A DNA stretch of 64,000 nucleotides from Rhodopirellula sp. P2 (GTDB lineage Bacteria > Planctomycetota > Planctomycetia > Pirellulales > Pirellulaceae), in the NCBI RefSeq assembly GCF_028768465.1, contig NZ_CP118225.1, forward strand, positions 1,054,001-1,118,000, read 5' to 3'. A model generated the notes under the pieces. The model had not been told where the DNA came from and did not search any database. It saw only the letters and a program-made list of their open reading frames with translations. The first letter of the stretch is position 1; each line of letters opens with the position of its first letter. A program made the position numbers and the translations under genes. Shown one piece after another: positions 56,219 to 64,000 of the stretch.

Positions 56219-58381
56219 ATGCAGAACTCTTCCCGACGCCTTCGCGTTGAAAACCTCGAACATCGACGCCTGTTGGCTGCCGATTCGATGATTGGTCCTC
56301 AGCACCCTGATGCTTGGGGCGAAGTTTCGGTGGAGCTCGATCCGTCAGCAGGGGAGTCTGGTTCCACCCGAGAGGTTTCGGGGCGCGAAGCGGAAGGCGA
56401 AAGTGTCCTCCAAGTCCGACTGGATTTCTCGTTGGACAGCAGCAACTTTTTCACGACTCGGTACCCGCAAGCCAAAGCGGTGATGCAGGAAGTTGTGAAC
56501 CAAGTGGTCGATCGATTCAACGACACGTTGGCCGCGGTCAATCCACCGAGCCGATCTCAGATTCAGTGGCAGCCCGCGGTTCTCGATCCGCGGACGGGCG
56601 CGCTGACCTCGTTGCCGCAATCGTTTCGAGCCGCGGCCAACGAGATCGTCGTCTACGTTCGCGGGAACAACCTGACCGGGCTGACTCGCGGATTGGGCGG
56701 CTACAACTCCTTTGGGGTTGGTTACAACTGCCCCGATCAAGCCTGCGTCAATCAAGCCAACGCATTCATCAGCAATCTGACCACTCGAGGCGAGACCGGT
56801 GCGGCGGCATCGACGCCCAGTGACTTCGCACCGGTGGTGGGCGCGATCACGATCGACACGCGAAGCGAAGTGGATTGGAATTTCGGAGCGGTTGATACGG
56901 GCGAATCCGGTCAATCGGACTTCCGTGCGGTGGTGGCGCATGAGTTCGCTCACGTGTTGGGTTTTGGAACGGCACCCTCGTTCAATCGTTATGTTTCCGG
57001 CGGCCGATTTGCTGGCCCCAAGGCGAATGCGATTTACCCGGGTTCTGCGAATATTCCAATGAATGGCAGCAGCCACTTGGCCAGTTCCGTTCGCGATGTG
57101 GTGCCGACGACGATGACCAATCATTTCGACGGAATGCTGAGTGATCTGGACTACGCGATCTTGGATGACATCGGTTGGGAACTGACGCCGGACACCCGCC
57201 CGACGGTTCAGATCACCACAACGGAGCAAACCGTTCCGGAATCGGCAGGCACGGTGGCGATCGTTGCGACGTTGTCCGCCGCACCCTCTCAGAGCATTTC
57301 GGTTCCGGTGGTGATCTCGGGAACGGCGCTGGCGGGTTCGGACTACACGGTCACCCCGGCGGCGTTCAACTTCGCAGTGGGCCAACGCACCGCGACGATG
57401 ACCGTGAACGTGATCGACGACACGACCAACGAAGGCATGGAAGCGTTGACGATTCGGTTGGCGGATTCGAGTGTCGCCAAACTGGGCGCCGACACAGAAG
57501 CGTTGGTCACGATCCTCGACGACGATGGATCACCGGTCGGCCAAACACAATTGAACTCGGCTGATTTCAGTGGCACGCCGATCACGGTTCCTGGAAACAA
57601 CCAACCGGTTGCCTATCTGTTTCGTGCGTCCGCGAAGACGACGCTGCGAGTGACCAAGGTTGGGGCGACGGCATCATCGGAAGCGTTCTTTGTGCTCGAT
57701 GAGAATTTGCAGCCAATCGGCCAATACAGCGGCAGTGGCGATTTGTCGGTGACTCTGTCTGCCTACCAAAATTACGTGTTGCGTTTCGAAGCTCGTGCGT
57801 CCGCCGAACAATATCAAATCGCTTCGACCGCTGGCTTTCAGAGCATCAGCAACGACAGTCCCACCAATCTTTTGCAACCATCGGACGTATCGGGTGATGG
57901 CGAAGTCTCGGCCTTGGATGCGTTGCGGGTGATCAACGCTTTGAATGCAGCGGGCGCTTCTGAAATCAACATCGGAAACGAAGCGTTGGAACAGGGCAAT
58001 TACTACGACGTCACCGGTGACGGGAAGGTGACTTCGTTGGATGCACTTCGAGTCATCAACTCCTTGTCGAGTTCGTCCACCGCGAATGCGGAGTCTGGTT
58101 TGGCGAGTTCATCGGAGGTGGCATTCGCAGCGGGGAAAGCGAGCTCAAGCTCGACGGACGCGCAGGTTTCGGATGGCTTGGAACTGAATGGATTTGTGCC
58201 TGCGGTGGTGTCCGTTCGTTTGTTGGATCACGATCACTCGCATGTCGCGGAGGATCACGACGACCAGTCGGGGCACGATGACACGCATCATGAAGAACAC
58301 GCGGGAACTTCATCAAGCGTTCTCGCACCAGCTTTGGTTGATTCGTTCTTCGTTGAGTTCGGGGCGAGCTGCTTGGCTTGA
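56219..58381 (+). CDS. Secreted metalloprotease-like protein with Calx-beta and dockerin modules
   Basis: The 720-residue protein opens with RLRVENLEHRRLLAADS, the N-terminal motif of many large planctomycete surface proteins. A metzincin-like protease domain follows: HEFAHVLGFG at 241-250 (His241, Glu242, His245), a possible third ligand His286 in NGSSHLASS and a Met-turn at Met299 in PTTMTNHFDGML. The classic third His at 251 is Thr, so it resembles the M8-like layout with a longer insert. A Calx-beta domain follows at about 330-440, then a paired dockerin region (DVSGDGEVSALDALRVINAL, DVTGDGKVTSLDALRVINSL), then a His/Asp-rich tail (DHDHSHVAEDHDDQSGHDD). Dockerin pairs bind calcium. It is probably extracellular or surface-bound. 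Confidence 0.85.
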   Translation: MQNSSRRLRVENLEHRRLLAADSMIGPQHPDAWGEVSVELDPSAGESGSTREVSGREAEGESVLQVRLDFSLDSSNFFTTRYPQAKAVMQEVVNQVVDRFNDTLAAVNPPSRSQIQWQPAVLDPRTGALTSLPQSFRAAANEIVVYVRGNNLTGLTRGLGGYNSFGVGYNCPDQACVNQANAFISNLTTRGETGAAASTPSDFAPVVGAITIDTRSEVDWNFGAVDTGESGQSDFRAVVAHEFAHVLGFGTAPSFNRYVSGGRFAGPKANAIYPGSANIPMNGSSHLASSVRDVVPTTMTNHFDGMLSDLDYAILDDIGWELTPDTRPTVQITTTEQTVPESAGTVAIVATLSAAPSQSISVPVVISGTALAGSDYTVTPAAFNFAVGQRTATMTVNVIDDTTNEGMEALTIRLADSSVAKLGADTEALVTILDDDGSPVGQTQLNSADFSGTPITVPGNNQPVAYLFRASAKTTLRVTKVGATASSEAFFVLDENLQPIGQYSGSGDLSVTLSAYQNYVLRFEARASAEQYQIASTAGFQSISNDSPTNLLQPSDVSGDGEVSALDALRVINALNAAGASEINIGNEALEQGNYYDVTGDGKVTSLDALRVINSLSSSSTANAESGLASSSEVAFAAGKASSSSTDAQVSDGLELNGFVPAVVSVRLLDHDHSHVAEDHDDQSGHDDTHHEEHAGTSSSVLAPALVDSFFVEFGASCLA

Positions 58382-58506
58382 GCTGCGGTTTCGAGACGTG
58401 TGGGATGCGTTAGACTCACCCGGTCGGCTCGCTGGATTTCTTTTCGATTCAATCCAGCCTTGTCCAGTTCGGAGAGCCCACTCCCATTCAAACAAGGGTG
58501 ATTGCG

Positions 58507-58998
58507 GTGCAGGTCAAAGATGCGATTCGGTCGACGATGAATTTGAGCGACATGGTTTTTCGTGGTTATCTCGGCGACCTCGAGGACGCCGACCTGATGC
58601 GTCGACCCGGAAAGGGTTGCAACCATCTGGCATGGCAAATCGGACACTTGGTTGTCGCAGAAGTTGGGATGCTGGGCGGGATGTTTCCTGAGTTCAAAAC
58701 GGAGTTGCCCGAAGGCTTTGAAGAAGCCCACCACAAAGACAAAGTGGATTGCGATGACGCATCGAAGTTCAACACGCTGGCGGAATACTTGGAACTGATG
58801 ACCAAGGTTCGTGCCAACACGTTGGCGGCGCTCGAGGCGATGGATGAGTCCAAGCTCGATGATCCAGCGCCGGAACAGATGCGAGCTTTTTGCCCGACCG
58901 TTGGCGACATGATGATTTTGATCGGGACACACCCGATGATGCACGCTGGTCAGATCGTTCCTGTTCGCCGCGAATGTGGCAAACCAGTGATGTTCTGA
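58507..58998 (+). CDS. DinB family protein
   Basis: The start is GTG 58507 (VQVKDAIRSTMNLSD), chosen because AAGG at 58494-58497 is 9 nt upstream; a GTG at 58498 is also open. The 163-residue helical-bundle protein has the DinB pattern with metal-site histidines: CNHLAWQIGHLVVAEVGML near 40-58 and TVGDMMILIGTHPMMHAGQI near the end. DinB-fold proteins are often thiol-dependent metal enzymes (for example bacillithiol transferases), which would fit the BshB1-like gene at 7880-8635, but that link is only an inference. Single gene. Confidence 0.88.
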   Translation: MQVKDAIRSTMNLSDMVFRGYLGDLEDADLMRRPGKGCNHLAWQIGHLVVAEVGMLGGMFPEFKTELPEGFEEAHHKDKVDCDDASKFNTLAEYLELMTKVRANTLAALEAMDESKLDDPAPEQMRAFCPTVGDMMILIGTHPMMHAGQIVPVRRECGKPVMF

Positions 58999-59022
58999 GC
59001 GTCGGTTCGAACGCCCAGGCGG

Positions 59023-59151
59023 CTAAGCAGGTCGGCTGGAATGATCGGGCACAACCATGTGAGCCGTTTGGGCGTTAGCCTGGCCTGCGCGTGAAAACCG
59101 TGGCTAACGCCAACGGCTCACATACCCGATGACACCTGCGTACCTGCTTAG
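59023..59151. repeat. Nested inverted repeat family C
   Basis: Outer arms CTAAGCAGGT (59023-59032) and ACCTGCTTAG (59142-59151) enclose inner arms TGTGAGCCGTTTGGGCGTTA (from 59058) and the near-complement GGCTAACGCCAACGGCTCAC (from 59102). It lies between convergent genes and has no coding frame of note. Confidence 0.85.
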
Positions 59152-59184
59152 GAGATGTAACCCAATCGTTCCTGGGCTGCCTGC

Positions 59185-60138
59185 TCACTTCTTCTTGCGA
59201 GGTTTCTTGGGGTCCAGGTTTTGATCCAATTGTTCCTTGCTGACCGTGGATTGGATGCCGTCTTCGGGAATGTTGCCTTTGGCGGTCCAGACCAACGCGT
59301 TGAGCACGACTTTGCGATAGTCCTCGATGCCCCAGTTGTCGTGGAAGTGACCGCCGGTGAATCCAAATCCGCGACCACCATCGGGACGTTCGACCACCCA
59401 CATCATGGCCTCCGCGCGACCGCCTGATGCTTGGATGTGAGCGTAGGGACCTTGGGGGTAAACGTAAGGGCCATCGCGAACATCGTCCGATGGTTTGGCC
59501 AACAAGATCGGCTGGAATTGAAGCCCATCGATTTCCTTGGCCTCGTTGCCGGCCATCCCGGACAAAAACCGCATGTTGAAGTACCACTCGTCGTTGGCTT
59601 GGAACGGTTGCACGCCGTTGGTGACGGGGTGATCGGGGAAGACCGCGAAGGTGGGTTCCCAGATTGGGTTGCATGAAAACTGATTTTCGTAGTGACCGCC
59701 GATCCAACGAGTCATTTCCTGGCCAGCTTGATCGGTCACGACTTCCACGCCGTAGTGCATGAAACCAAGTCCAACGCCGTTCTTGACCCACTCGTCGATC
59801 ATCTTGAGTCGACGGCCCTCTTCTTGGACGATTTCATGGCGTCCGCCACCGTCCATGTAAAAGACAACGGCATCCGCGTTTTTGAAGATGGATTCGTCTT
59901 GGGGCCATCCGTTCAGGACCACTTCGACGTCCAGGTCCTCGACGTCTTTCAGGGAATCCGCCAGTAGTTGCACACCCGCATTGAACTCGTGCATCCGAGG
60001 TGGGTGGGAGGGTTTGCCGGCAACCAAGACGAGTTTTTGAGTTTCTGCCAGGCTGGTCTGGGGAGCAATCGCTGCAGCGATGAACAGCAGGATCAGGGCA
60101 GGGACGAGATGCAAACGACGGACGTTCAAGGTGTTCAC
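59185..60138 (-). CDS. Exported ThuA-like domain protein
   Basis: The 317-residue protein has a signal peptide (about 1-31), then a ThuA/GATase-like domain: LVLVAGKPSHPPRMHEFNAG, DAVVFYMDGGGRHEIVQEEG, GVGLGFMHYGVEVV, MTRWIGGHYENQFSCNP, FPDHPVTNGVQPF, EWYFNMRF and RGFGFTGGHFHDNWGIEDYR. A lysine-rich tail follows. ThuA-like proteins in planctomycetes usually sit near sugar-oxidoreductase genes; a role in sugar metabolism is assumed, with no catalytic Cys visible. Confidence 0.88.
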   Translation of the reverse strand: MNTLNVRRLHLVPALILLFIAAAIAPQTSLAETQKLVLVAGKPSHPPRMHEFNAGVQLLADSLKDVEDLDVEVVLNGWPQDESIFKNADAVVFYMDGGGRHEIVQEEGRRLKMIDEWVKNGVGLGFMHYGVEVVTDQAGQEMTRWIGGHYENQFSCNPIWEPTFAVFPDHPVTNGVQPFQANDEWYFNMRFLSGMAGNEAKEIDGLQFQPILLAKPSDDVRDGPYVYPQGPYAHIQASGGRAEAMMWVVERPDGGRGFGFTGGHFHDNWGIEDYRKVVLNALVWTAKGNIPEDGIQSTVSKEQLDQNLDPKKPRKKK

Positions 60139-60225
60139 TCGGAGTGCGGGAGGGGCGAAAGGTAGGAACCCACAGTATAACTCACCGTCCGTTTCGGCGT
60201 CGTCAGGCCTGACACCCTCGTTGGT

Positions 60226-61524
60226 TCAGAGCATCATGCCGGCAATGGCTCCGGTCATGCAGCAGGCCAGCAGCCCACCGAACATCGCTCGGAGCCCCAA
60301 GGAAGCCAGGTCCGATTTTCGTTCGGGGACCAATCCGCCGATCCCGCCGACTTGGATTCCAATCGCAGCGAAATTGCTGAAACCGGCCAGGGCATACGTC
60401 AACACCGTCGCGGTGCGTGCACTGATGGCGGGCTCTTCCGCCTGAACGAGTTGACCCAGTTGTTGATAGGCGATGAATTCGTTGGCGACGGTTTTCAGTC
60501 CGATCAGTTCGCCCGCCGCGCGGCACTCCGATGCCGGGATCCCCAGCAACCAGGCCAGCGGCCAACAGGCGTAGCCCAGGATCACGCCCAACGTGATTTG
60601 GGGAGCATTGTTCGAGTCGATCCAGCCGAACGTCGTGCACATGCCGCCGAGCAGCAAATCGATCAGGGCAATCAGCGCCAGGAACGCGATCAACATCGCG
60701 CCCACGTTGAGTGCCAGTTTCAATCCATCGCTGGCACCTTCGACCGCGGCTGCAATCGCGTTCACGTGAGTCCGTTCGATCTTCAGTGTCATCGTGTCGT
60801 CAGCGAGGTTTCGGTTGCGAGCCGATCGCTTGGCATCCAGTTCATGGGGCGTGTCCGGCACCATGACTTTCGCGATCAAGAGCGCTGCGGGAGCACTGAT
60901 GATCGATGCGGTCAGAAGGTGGCTGATGTCCACACCCATCTTTGCATACGCACCCAGCAAGCCTCCCGTGACGGTTGCGAATCCGCCTGTCATCATCGCA
61001 CACAGTTCGCTGCGACTCATTTTGGCCAGGTACGGGCGGACGACCAAGGGAGCCTCGGTATGACCGACAAAAACGTTTGCCGCGGCAGCCAACGTTTCCG
61101 GCCCGCTGGTTTGGAGTGAGAATCTCATCACCCAGGCCATCGCCCAGACGATTCGTTGCATCACACCCAAGTGATACAGAACGCTCATCAAAGAGGAAAA
61201 GAAAATCACGGTTGGCAGCACCCCAAACGCGAAGGTTGCCAGCAAGGAATCACCCAGTGGATTGTCGGGGCCGGTTGCAAACAGAAAACCCGATCCAGCA
61301 TCGACGGTGCTCATCAGTGTTTGAAAGCCATCGCCAATGTGTTTGAATGTTTTGCGGCCCAGGTTGGTTTGCAACACCAACACGGCCAGCGTGAATTGCA
61401 GCAGCAGGCCGCCGATCACAATCCGCCAGGGAAAACGCCGGCGATCGGTGCTGATCGACCATGCCAAGGTCACAAACACCACGATGCCCAGACCGCACAC
61501 CAATCGTGGAAGGATCTCGTTCAA
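60226..61524 (-). CDS. Concentrative nucleoside transporter (CNT/NupC family)
   Basis: The 432-residue protein has about ten membrane helices. CNT signatures are VFVGHTEAPLVVRPYLAKMS, MTGGFATVTGGLLGAYAKMG, ASIISAPAALLIAKVMVPDT, the helical N-gate region LLGIPASECRAAGELIGLKT and the conserved end FSNFAAIGIQVGGIGGLVPE. It should import nucleosides with sodium or protons, feeding salvage. It is transcribed on the minus strand, 87 nt upstream of the ThuA-like gene in the same direction. Confidence 0.95.
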   Translation of the reverse strand: MNEILPRLVCGLGIVVFVTLAWSISTDRRRFPWRIVIGGLLLQFTLAVLVLQTNLGRKTFKHIGDGFQTLMSTVDAGSGFLFATGPDNPLGDSLLATFAFGVLPTVIFFSSLMSVLYHLGVMQRIVWAMAWVMRFSLQTSGPETLAAAANVFVGHTEAPLVVRPYLAKMSRSELCAMMTGGFATVTGGLLGAYAKMGVDISHLLTASIISAPAALLIAKVMVPDTPHELDAKRSARNRNLADDTMTLKIERTHVNAIAAAVEGASDGLKLALNVGAMLIAFLALIALIDLLLGGMCTTFGWIDSNNAPQITLGVILGYACWPLAWLLGIPASECRAAGELIGLKTVANEFIAYQQLGQLVQAEEPAISARTATVLTYALAGFSNFAAIGIQVGGIGGLVPERKSDLASLGLRAMFGGLLACCMTGAIAGMML

Positions 61525-61667
61525 CGGTGGCCCCTGAATCAGAAAGCGTGGTCTGCGATCAACGTCGCCCGTGATAAACTTCGCCGCCGATCATATCATC
61601 AAGATAGCTGGTTCAAGGGGCGAAAGATTCAGAGTCCGCCCTGTCACTCCCTCCGATTGCAACGTTG

Positions 61668-63170
61668 ATGACCAACTACGACGACCTCCCGTATCCCGAT
61701 TTCATTCACCCGGCCACTCATCCGGGCAACATGGCCGCGATTGCTCGGCTGCATGGAGTGAATGCACCACCGCCGGAATCGTGCCGCGTCTTGGAACTTG
61801 CCTGTGGGCCCGGCGGCAACTTGATCTCGTTGGCGACGTTGCTTCCCAGCAGTCACTTTGAAGGAGTCGACTTTGCCGCCGGCCATGTGAAGACGGGCAA
61901 CGCGATGATCGGCAAACTTGGGCTCACCAACATCGAATTGCATCACGCCAAGATCGAAGACTGGGTGACGCATCCCGAGAGCGAACAGGACCGATTCGAT
62001 TACATCATCGCTCACGGGGTGTATTCCTGGGTGCCGGAAGAAGTTCGGCAATCGATCCTCGCGATCTGTCAGATGCGATTGTCAACCAATGGAATCGCTC
62101 TGATCAGTTACAACACCTACCCGGGTTGGCATCAACGCCAGATGGCTCGCGACATGATGCGCTACCACGCCGATGGGATCGAAGACCCGCATCAACGACT
62201 GAGGCATGGCAAAGCCCTGTTGAGTTCGGTCGCGCAGAATGTCCCACCAGGGTCGGCGTACCGCGTGGCTTTGGAGGAGGAACTCAAGGCACTCGACCAA
62301 GCCAACGAAGCGTACATCTCTCACGAGCAATTCGAAGACACCAACCGGCCGTGTTACTTCCACGAATTTGCGGCTGAAGCCGGGGCCCAATGCCTGCAGG
62401 TCATCGCCGAAGCGGATTGGGGGGACTCCACCTACGAACAGGTTCGTCCCGATGTGGCCGCGGCATTGGCCTCGTTGCCAAAGATTCGCCGCGGCCAAAC
62501 CCTGGACTTCTTTCGACGACGAACGTTTCGGCAAACGTTGATGTGTCACGAATCCGTTGCGGTCAGTGAGCAGAGGCAAGCTGCCGCGATGCAGTCGATG
62601 CACTTTGTGACCTCCTCGAATCTGCAGGGGGATCAGATCACCGGTACCAATGGGCTGAGCGGGACGGTCGATCATCCCGCGACTCAGCAAGCGCTGGAGT
62701 GTTTGGTCGCTGAGTATCCCGCTTCGATGAGTTACCAAGAGTTGTGTGCGGTGGTTGAGACGGACGAGCCCAGTTCGTTGGCAACCTTGCAGGCGGACCT
62801 GTTCAACCTCGTTTGCGTGGGATTGGTGTCCGTCAGTGCATCGCCCACGGACGTTTGCCGAGACGTGTCCTCGCACCCGCGAGCCACGGCTCTGGCTCGC
62901 GAGCAAGTCTTGCTAGGAGAGACAGTCACGAACCTTCGTCACCAACCCATTCGGTTGGATGACACGACGGCGCACTTGATTCGTTGCTGCGATGGAGAAA
63001 CGGATCACGCGGGGTTGGTCGAACGCATGGTCGCTTACTCGGCGGCCAATGGCGGTCTGGTGGAAGGAGACCAAGTCGTCACCGGGGAAGAGAGCTTGCG
63101 GCCCTTGGTGACTGCCAAGATGACGTCCAATCTGCAGCGACTCGCCGCGATGGCGTTGCTGGTCAGTTGA
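61668..63170 (+). CDS. SAM-dependent methyltransferase with methyltransferase regulatory domain
   Basis: The start is ATG 61668 (MTNYDDLPYPDFIHPATHPG); a TTG three bases earlier is also open. The 500-residue protein has a class I methyltransferase domain, with the SAM motif VLELACGPGGNLISLA at about 44-58, HFEGVDFAAGHVKTG and DYIIAHGVYSWVPEEVRQSI. A methyltransferase regulatory domain follows at about 220-310 (YISHEQFEDTNRPCYFHEFA), then a C-terminal region with ALAREQVLLGETVTNLRHQP. Substrate unknown; such proteins are often found singly in proteobacteria and planctomycetes. Confidence 0.88.
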   Translation: MTNYDDLPYPDFIHPATHPGNMAAIARLHGVNAPPPESCRVLELACGPGGNLISLATLLPSSHFEGVDFAAGHVKTGNAMIGKLGLTNIELHHAKIEDWVTHPESEQDRFDYIIAHGVYSWVPEEVRQSILAICQMRLSTNGIALISYNTYPGWHQRQMARDMMRYHADGIEDPHQRLRHGKALLSSVAQNVPPGSAYRVALEEELKALDQANEAYISHEQFEDTNRPCYFHEFAAEAGAQCLQVIAEADWGDSTYEQVRPDVAAALASLPKIRRGQTLDFFRRRTFRQTLMCHESVAVSEQRQAAAMQSMHFVTSSNLQGDQITGTNGLSGTVDHPATQQALECLVAEYPASMSYQELCAVVETDEPSSLATLQADLFNLVCVGLVSVSASPTDVCRDVSSHPRATALAREQVLLGETVTNLRHQPIRLDDTTAHLIRCCDGETDHAGLVERMVAYSAANGGLVEGDQVVTGEESLRPLVTAKMTSNLQRLAAMALLVS

Positions 63171-63211
63171 TGTGGACGCGTGTTTTGCTAGACGGTCTGG
63201 CGAGGGACGGA

Positions 63212-64000
63212 TCAGTTGGCCGGTGGGGTGGACGCTGGCGAGACGGCTGGGGAAATCCGTCGTTCGAGCGAGGGGCGATAGAAGATTGCCACGGGCAGGA
63301 ACAGCACCGCCATCGCGCCGAACACGGTGCTTCGCGGCAGATCAGCGGAGGTCAGAACCGTGTTGAGGATTTGATACAGCACGCCTGACATCACGATCGC
63401 GAAAAAGTTGGCTTGGTTCATGACCGCGATCATGCGGCCTTTGAGTTCCTCGGGCGGACGGGCTTGCAAGAACACCTGAATCGGAATGGCGAAGAAGGCG
63501 GCGGAGGCACCCAACAGCATCAGGACTGGGATCGAACCGCCAAAGCCGAGCAAGTGTCGACCGCCGGGCAGCGAAATCGCCAGCACGACGCAGAAGGCAA
63601 CGACGCCCCACATGCCGATTTGAATCACGACTTTGTCCGATAGCTTTCGGCTCAAGGAACCTGCGGCGGCACCGCCGGCGGCGATGCCAACGCTGATCAG
63701 GGACACCATCAAGCTGGTCTTGGTGTCAGAGATCTCCAGCTGGGTTTTGCCGAGTGAATTGACCGCTTGGATCGTCAGCCCCGCGATCAACCAAAACACG
63801 CACGACGCCAACAGGGCGAGCAACAAGGGCGTGTCGGTCTTCAGCAACGTTCGCATCGGTCGCGGGACGGCCAAGTATTCGGCCTTGAGCTTCAGGGTCG
63901 GATCGGCGGCGGGCAGACGGATGATCAAGAGGCTGGTGATGGTTCCCACAATGGCGATTCCGACGCACACCAGCGAACCGATCCATAAGCCGGAAGCGGC
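63212..64000 (-). CDS. MFS transporter, LplT-like (cut by window edge)
   Basis: The frame is open to the right edge, so the N-terminal half is missing. The visible 262 residues hold about seven membrane helices (LLALLASCVFWLIAGLTIQA, SLISVGIAAGGAAAGSLSRK, IPVLMLLGASAAFFAIPIQV). The text FLQARPPEELKGRMIAVMNQ resembles the lysophospholipid-transporter LplT / Aas-associated MFS proteins. It probably moves lysophospholipids or another amphipathic solute. Whether an acyltransferase domain or gene follows cannot be seen. Confidence 0.8.
   Translation of the reverse strand, partial: AASGLWIGSLVCVGIAIVGTITSLLIIRLPAADPTLKLKAEYLAVPRPMRTLLKTDTPLLLALLASCVFWLIAGLTIQAVNSLGKTQLEISDTKTSLMVSLISVGIAAGGAAAGSLSRKLSDKVVIQIGMWGVVAFCVVLAISLPGGRHLLGFGGSIPVLMLLGASAAFFAIPIQVFLQARPPEELKGRMIAVMNQANFFAIVMSGVLYQILNTVLTSADLPRSTVFGAMAVLFLPVAIFYRPSLERRISPAVSPASTPPAN

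Overview
The window looks like a chromosomal segment of a marine planctomycete, most likely Rhodopirellula or a close relative. The main evidence is three separate loci of planctomycete-type cytochrome c/DUF1549-DUF1553 or DUF1592-DUF1588-DUF1585 genes, each with a DUF1501 or DUF1552 partner. Supporting signs are a TIGR03009 protein, an N-terminal LExRRLLA motif on a dockerin protein, many Tat-like leaders (RRxFL), frequent TTG/GTG starts and 4-nt ATGA gene overlaps. The genus is inferred from style and was not tested by a search.

Layout. 1-4568 (minus): an ECF sigma factor, a giant membrane-anchored cytochrome c/PSD1 protein with an anti-sigma-like N-terminus, and a DUF1501 gene cut by the left edge. 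4729-6285: sialate O-acetylesterase, with a clear terminator. 6367-10383 (minus): PQQ-propeller membrane protein, BshB1-like deacetylase and HHxxxDG acyltransferase. 10395-11306: metallophosphoesterase. 11556-21329: a five-gene run of circularly permuted ATP-grasp, alpha-E and transglutaminase-like proteins, the most distinctive system here. 21330-22942: GC-rich hairpin arrays in a 210-bp direct repeat flanking a small membrane protein. 22943-26799: first DUF1552/DUF1592 pair. 26800-31180: cold-shock-like protein, AlgH, PdxH, a D-2-hydroxyacid dehydrogenase and a glucose-dehydrogenase-like enzyme. 31374-36118: sufR-sufC-sufB-sufD. 36299-43756: membrane proteins, ManA, a Gfo/Idh/MocA oxidoreductase and a membrane MutS-like ATPase. 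44050-49186: second Gfo/Idh/MocA protein, radical SAM protein with a membrane partner, TIGR03009 protein. 49525-53374: second DUF1592/DUF1552 pair, in reverse order. 53546-56105: SelO and SurE. 56219-63170: secreted metalloprotease-like dockerin protein, DinB, ThuA-like protein, CNT nucleoside transporter and methyltransferase. An LplT-like MFS transporter is cut by the right edge.

The clearest non-coding signals are three families of nested palindromes. Family A has four copies of about 70-97 bp, each made of two 8-bp hairpins with mutually complementary loops. Family B has two copies in opposite orientation. Family C is one 129-bp nested inverted repeat. All sit between genes, often right after a stop codon. 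No rRNA, tRNA, CRISPR array, insertion sequence or prophage was recognised.
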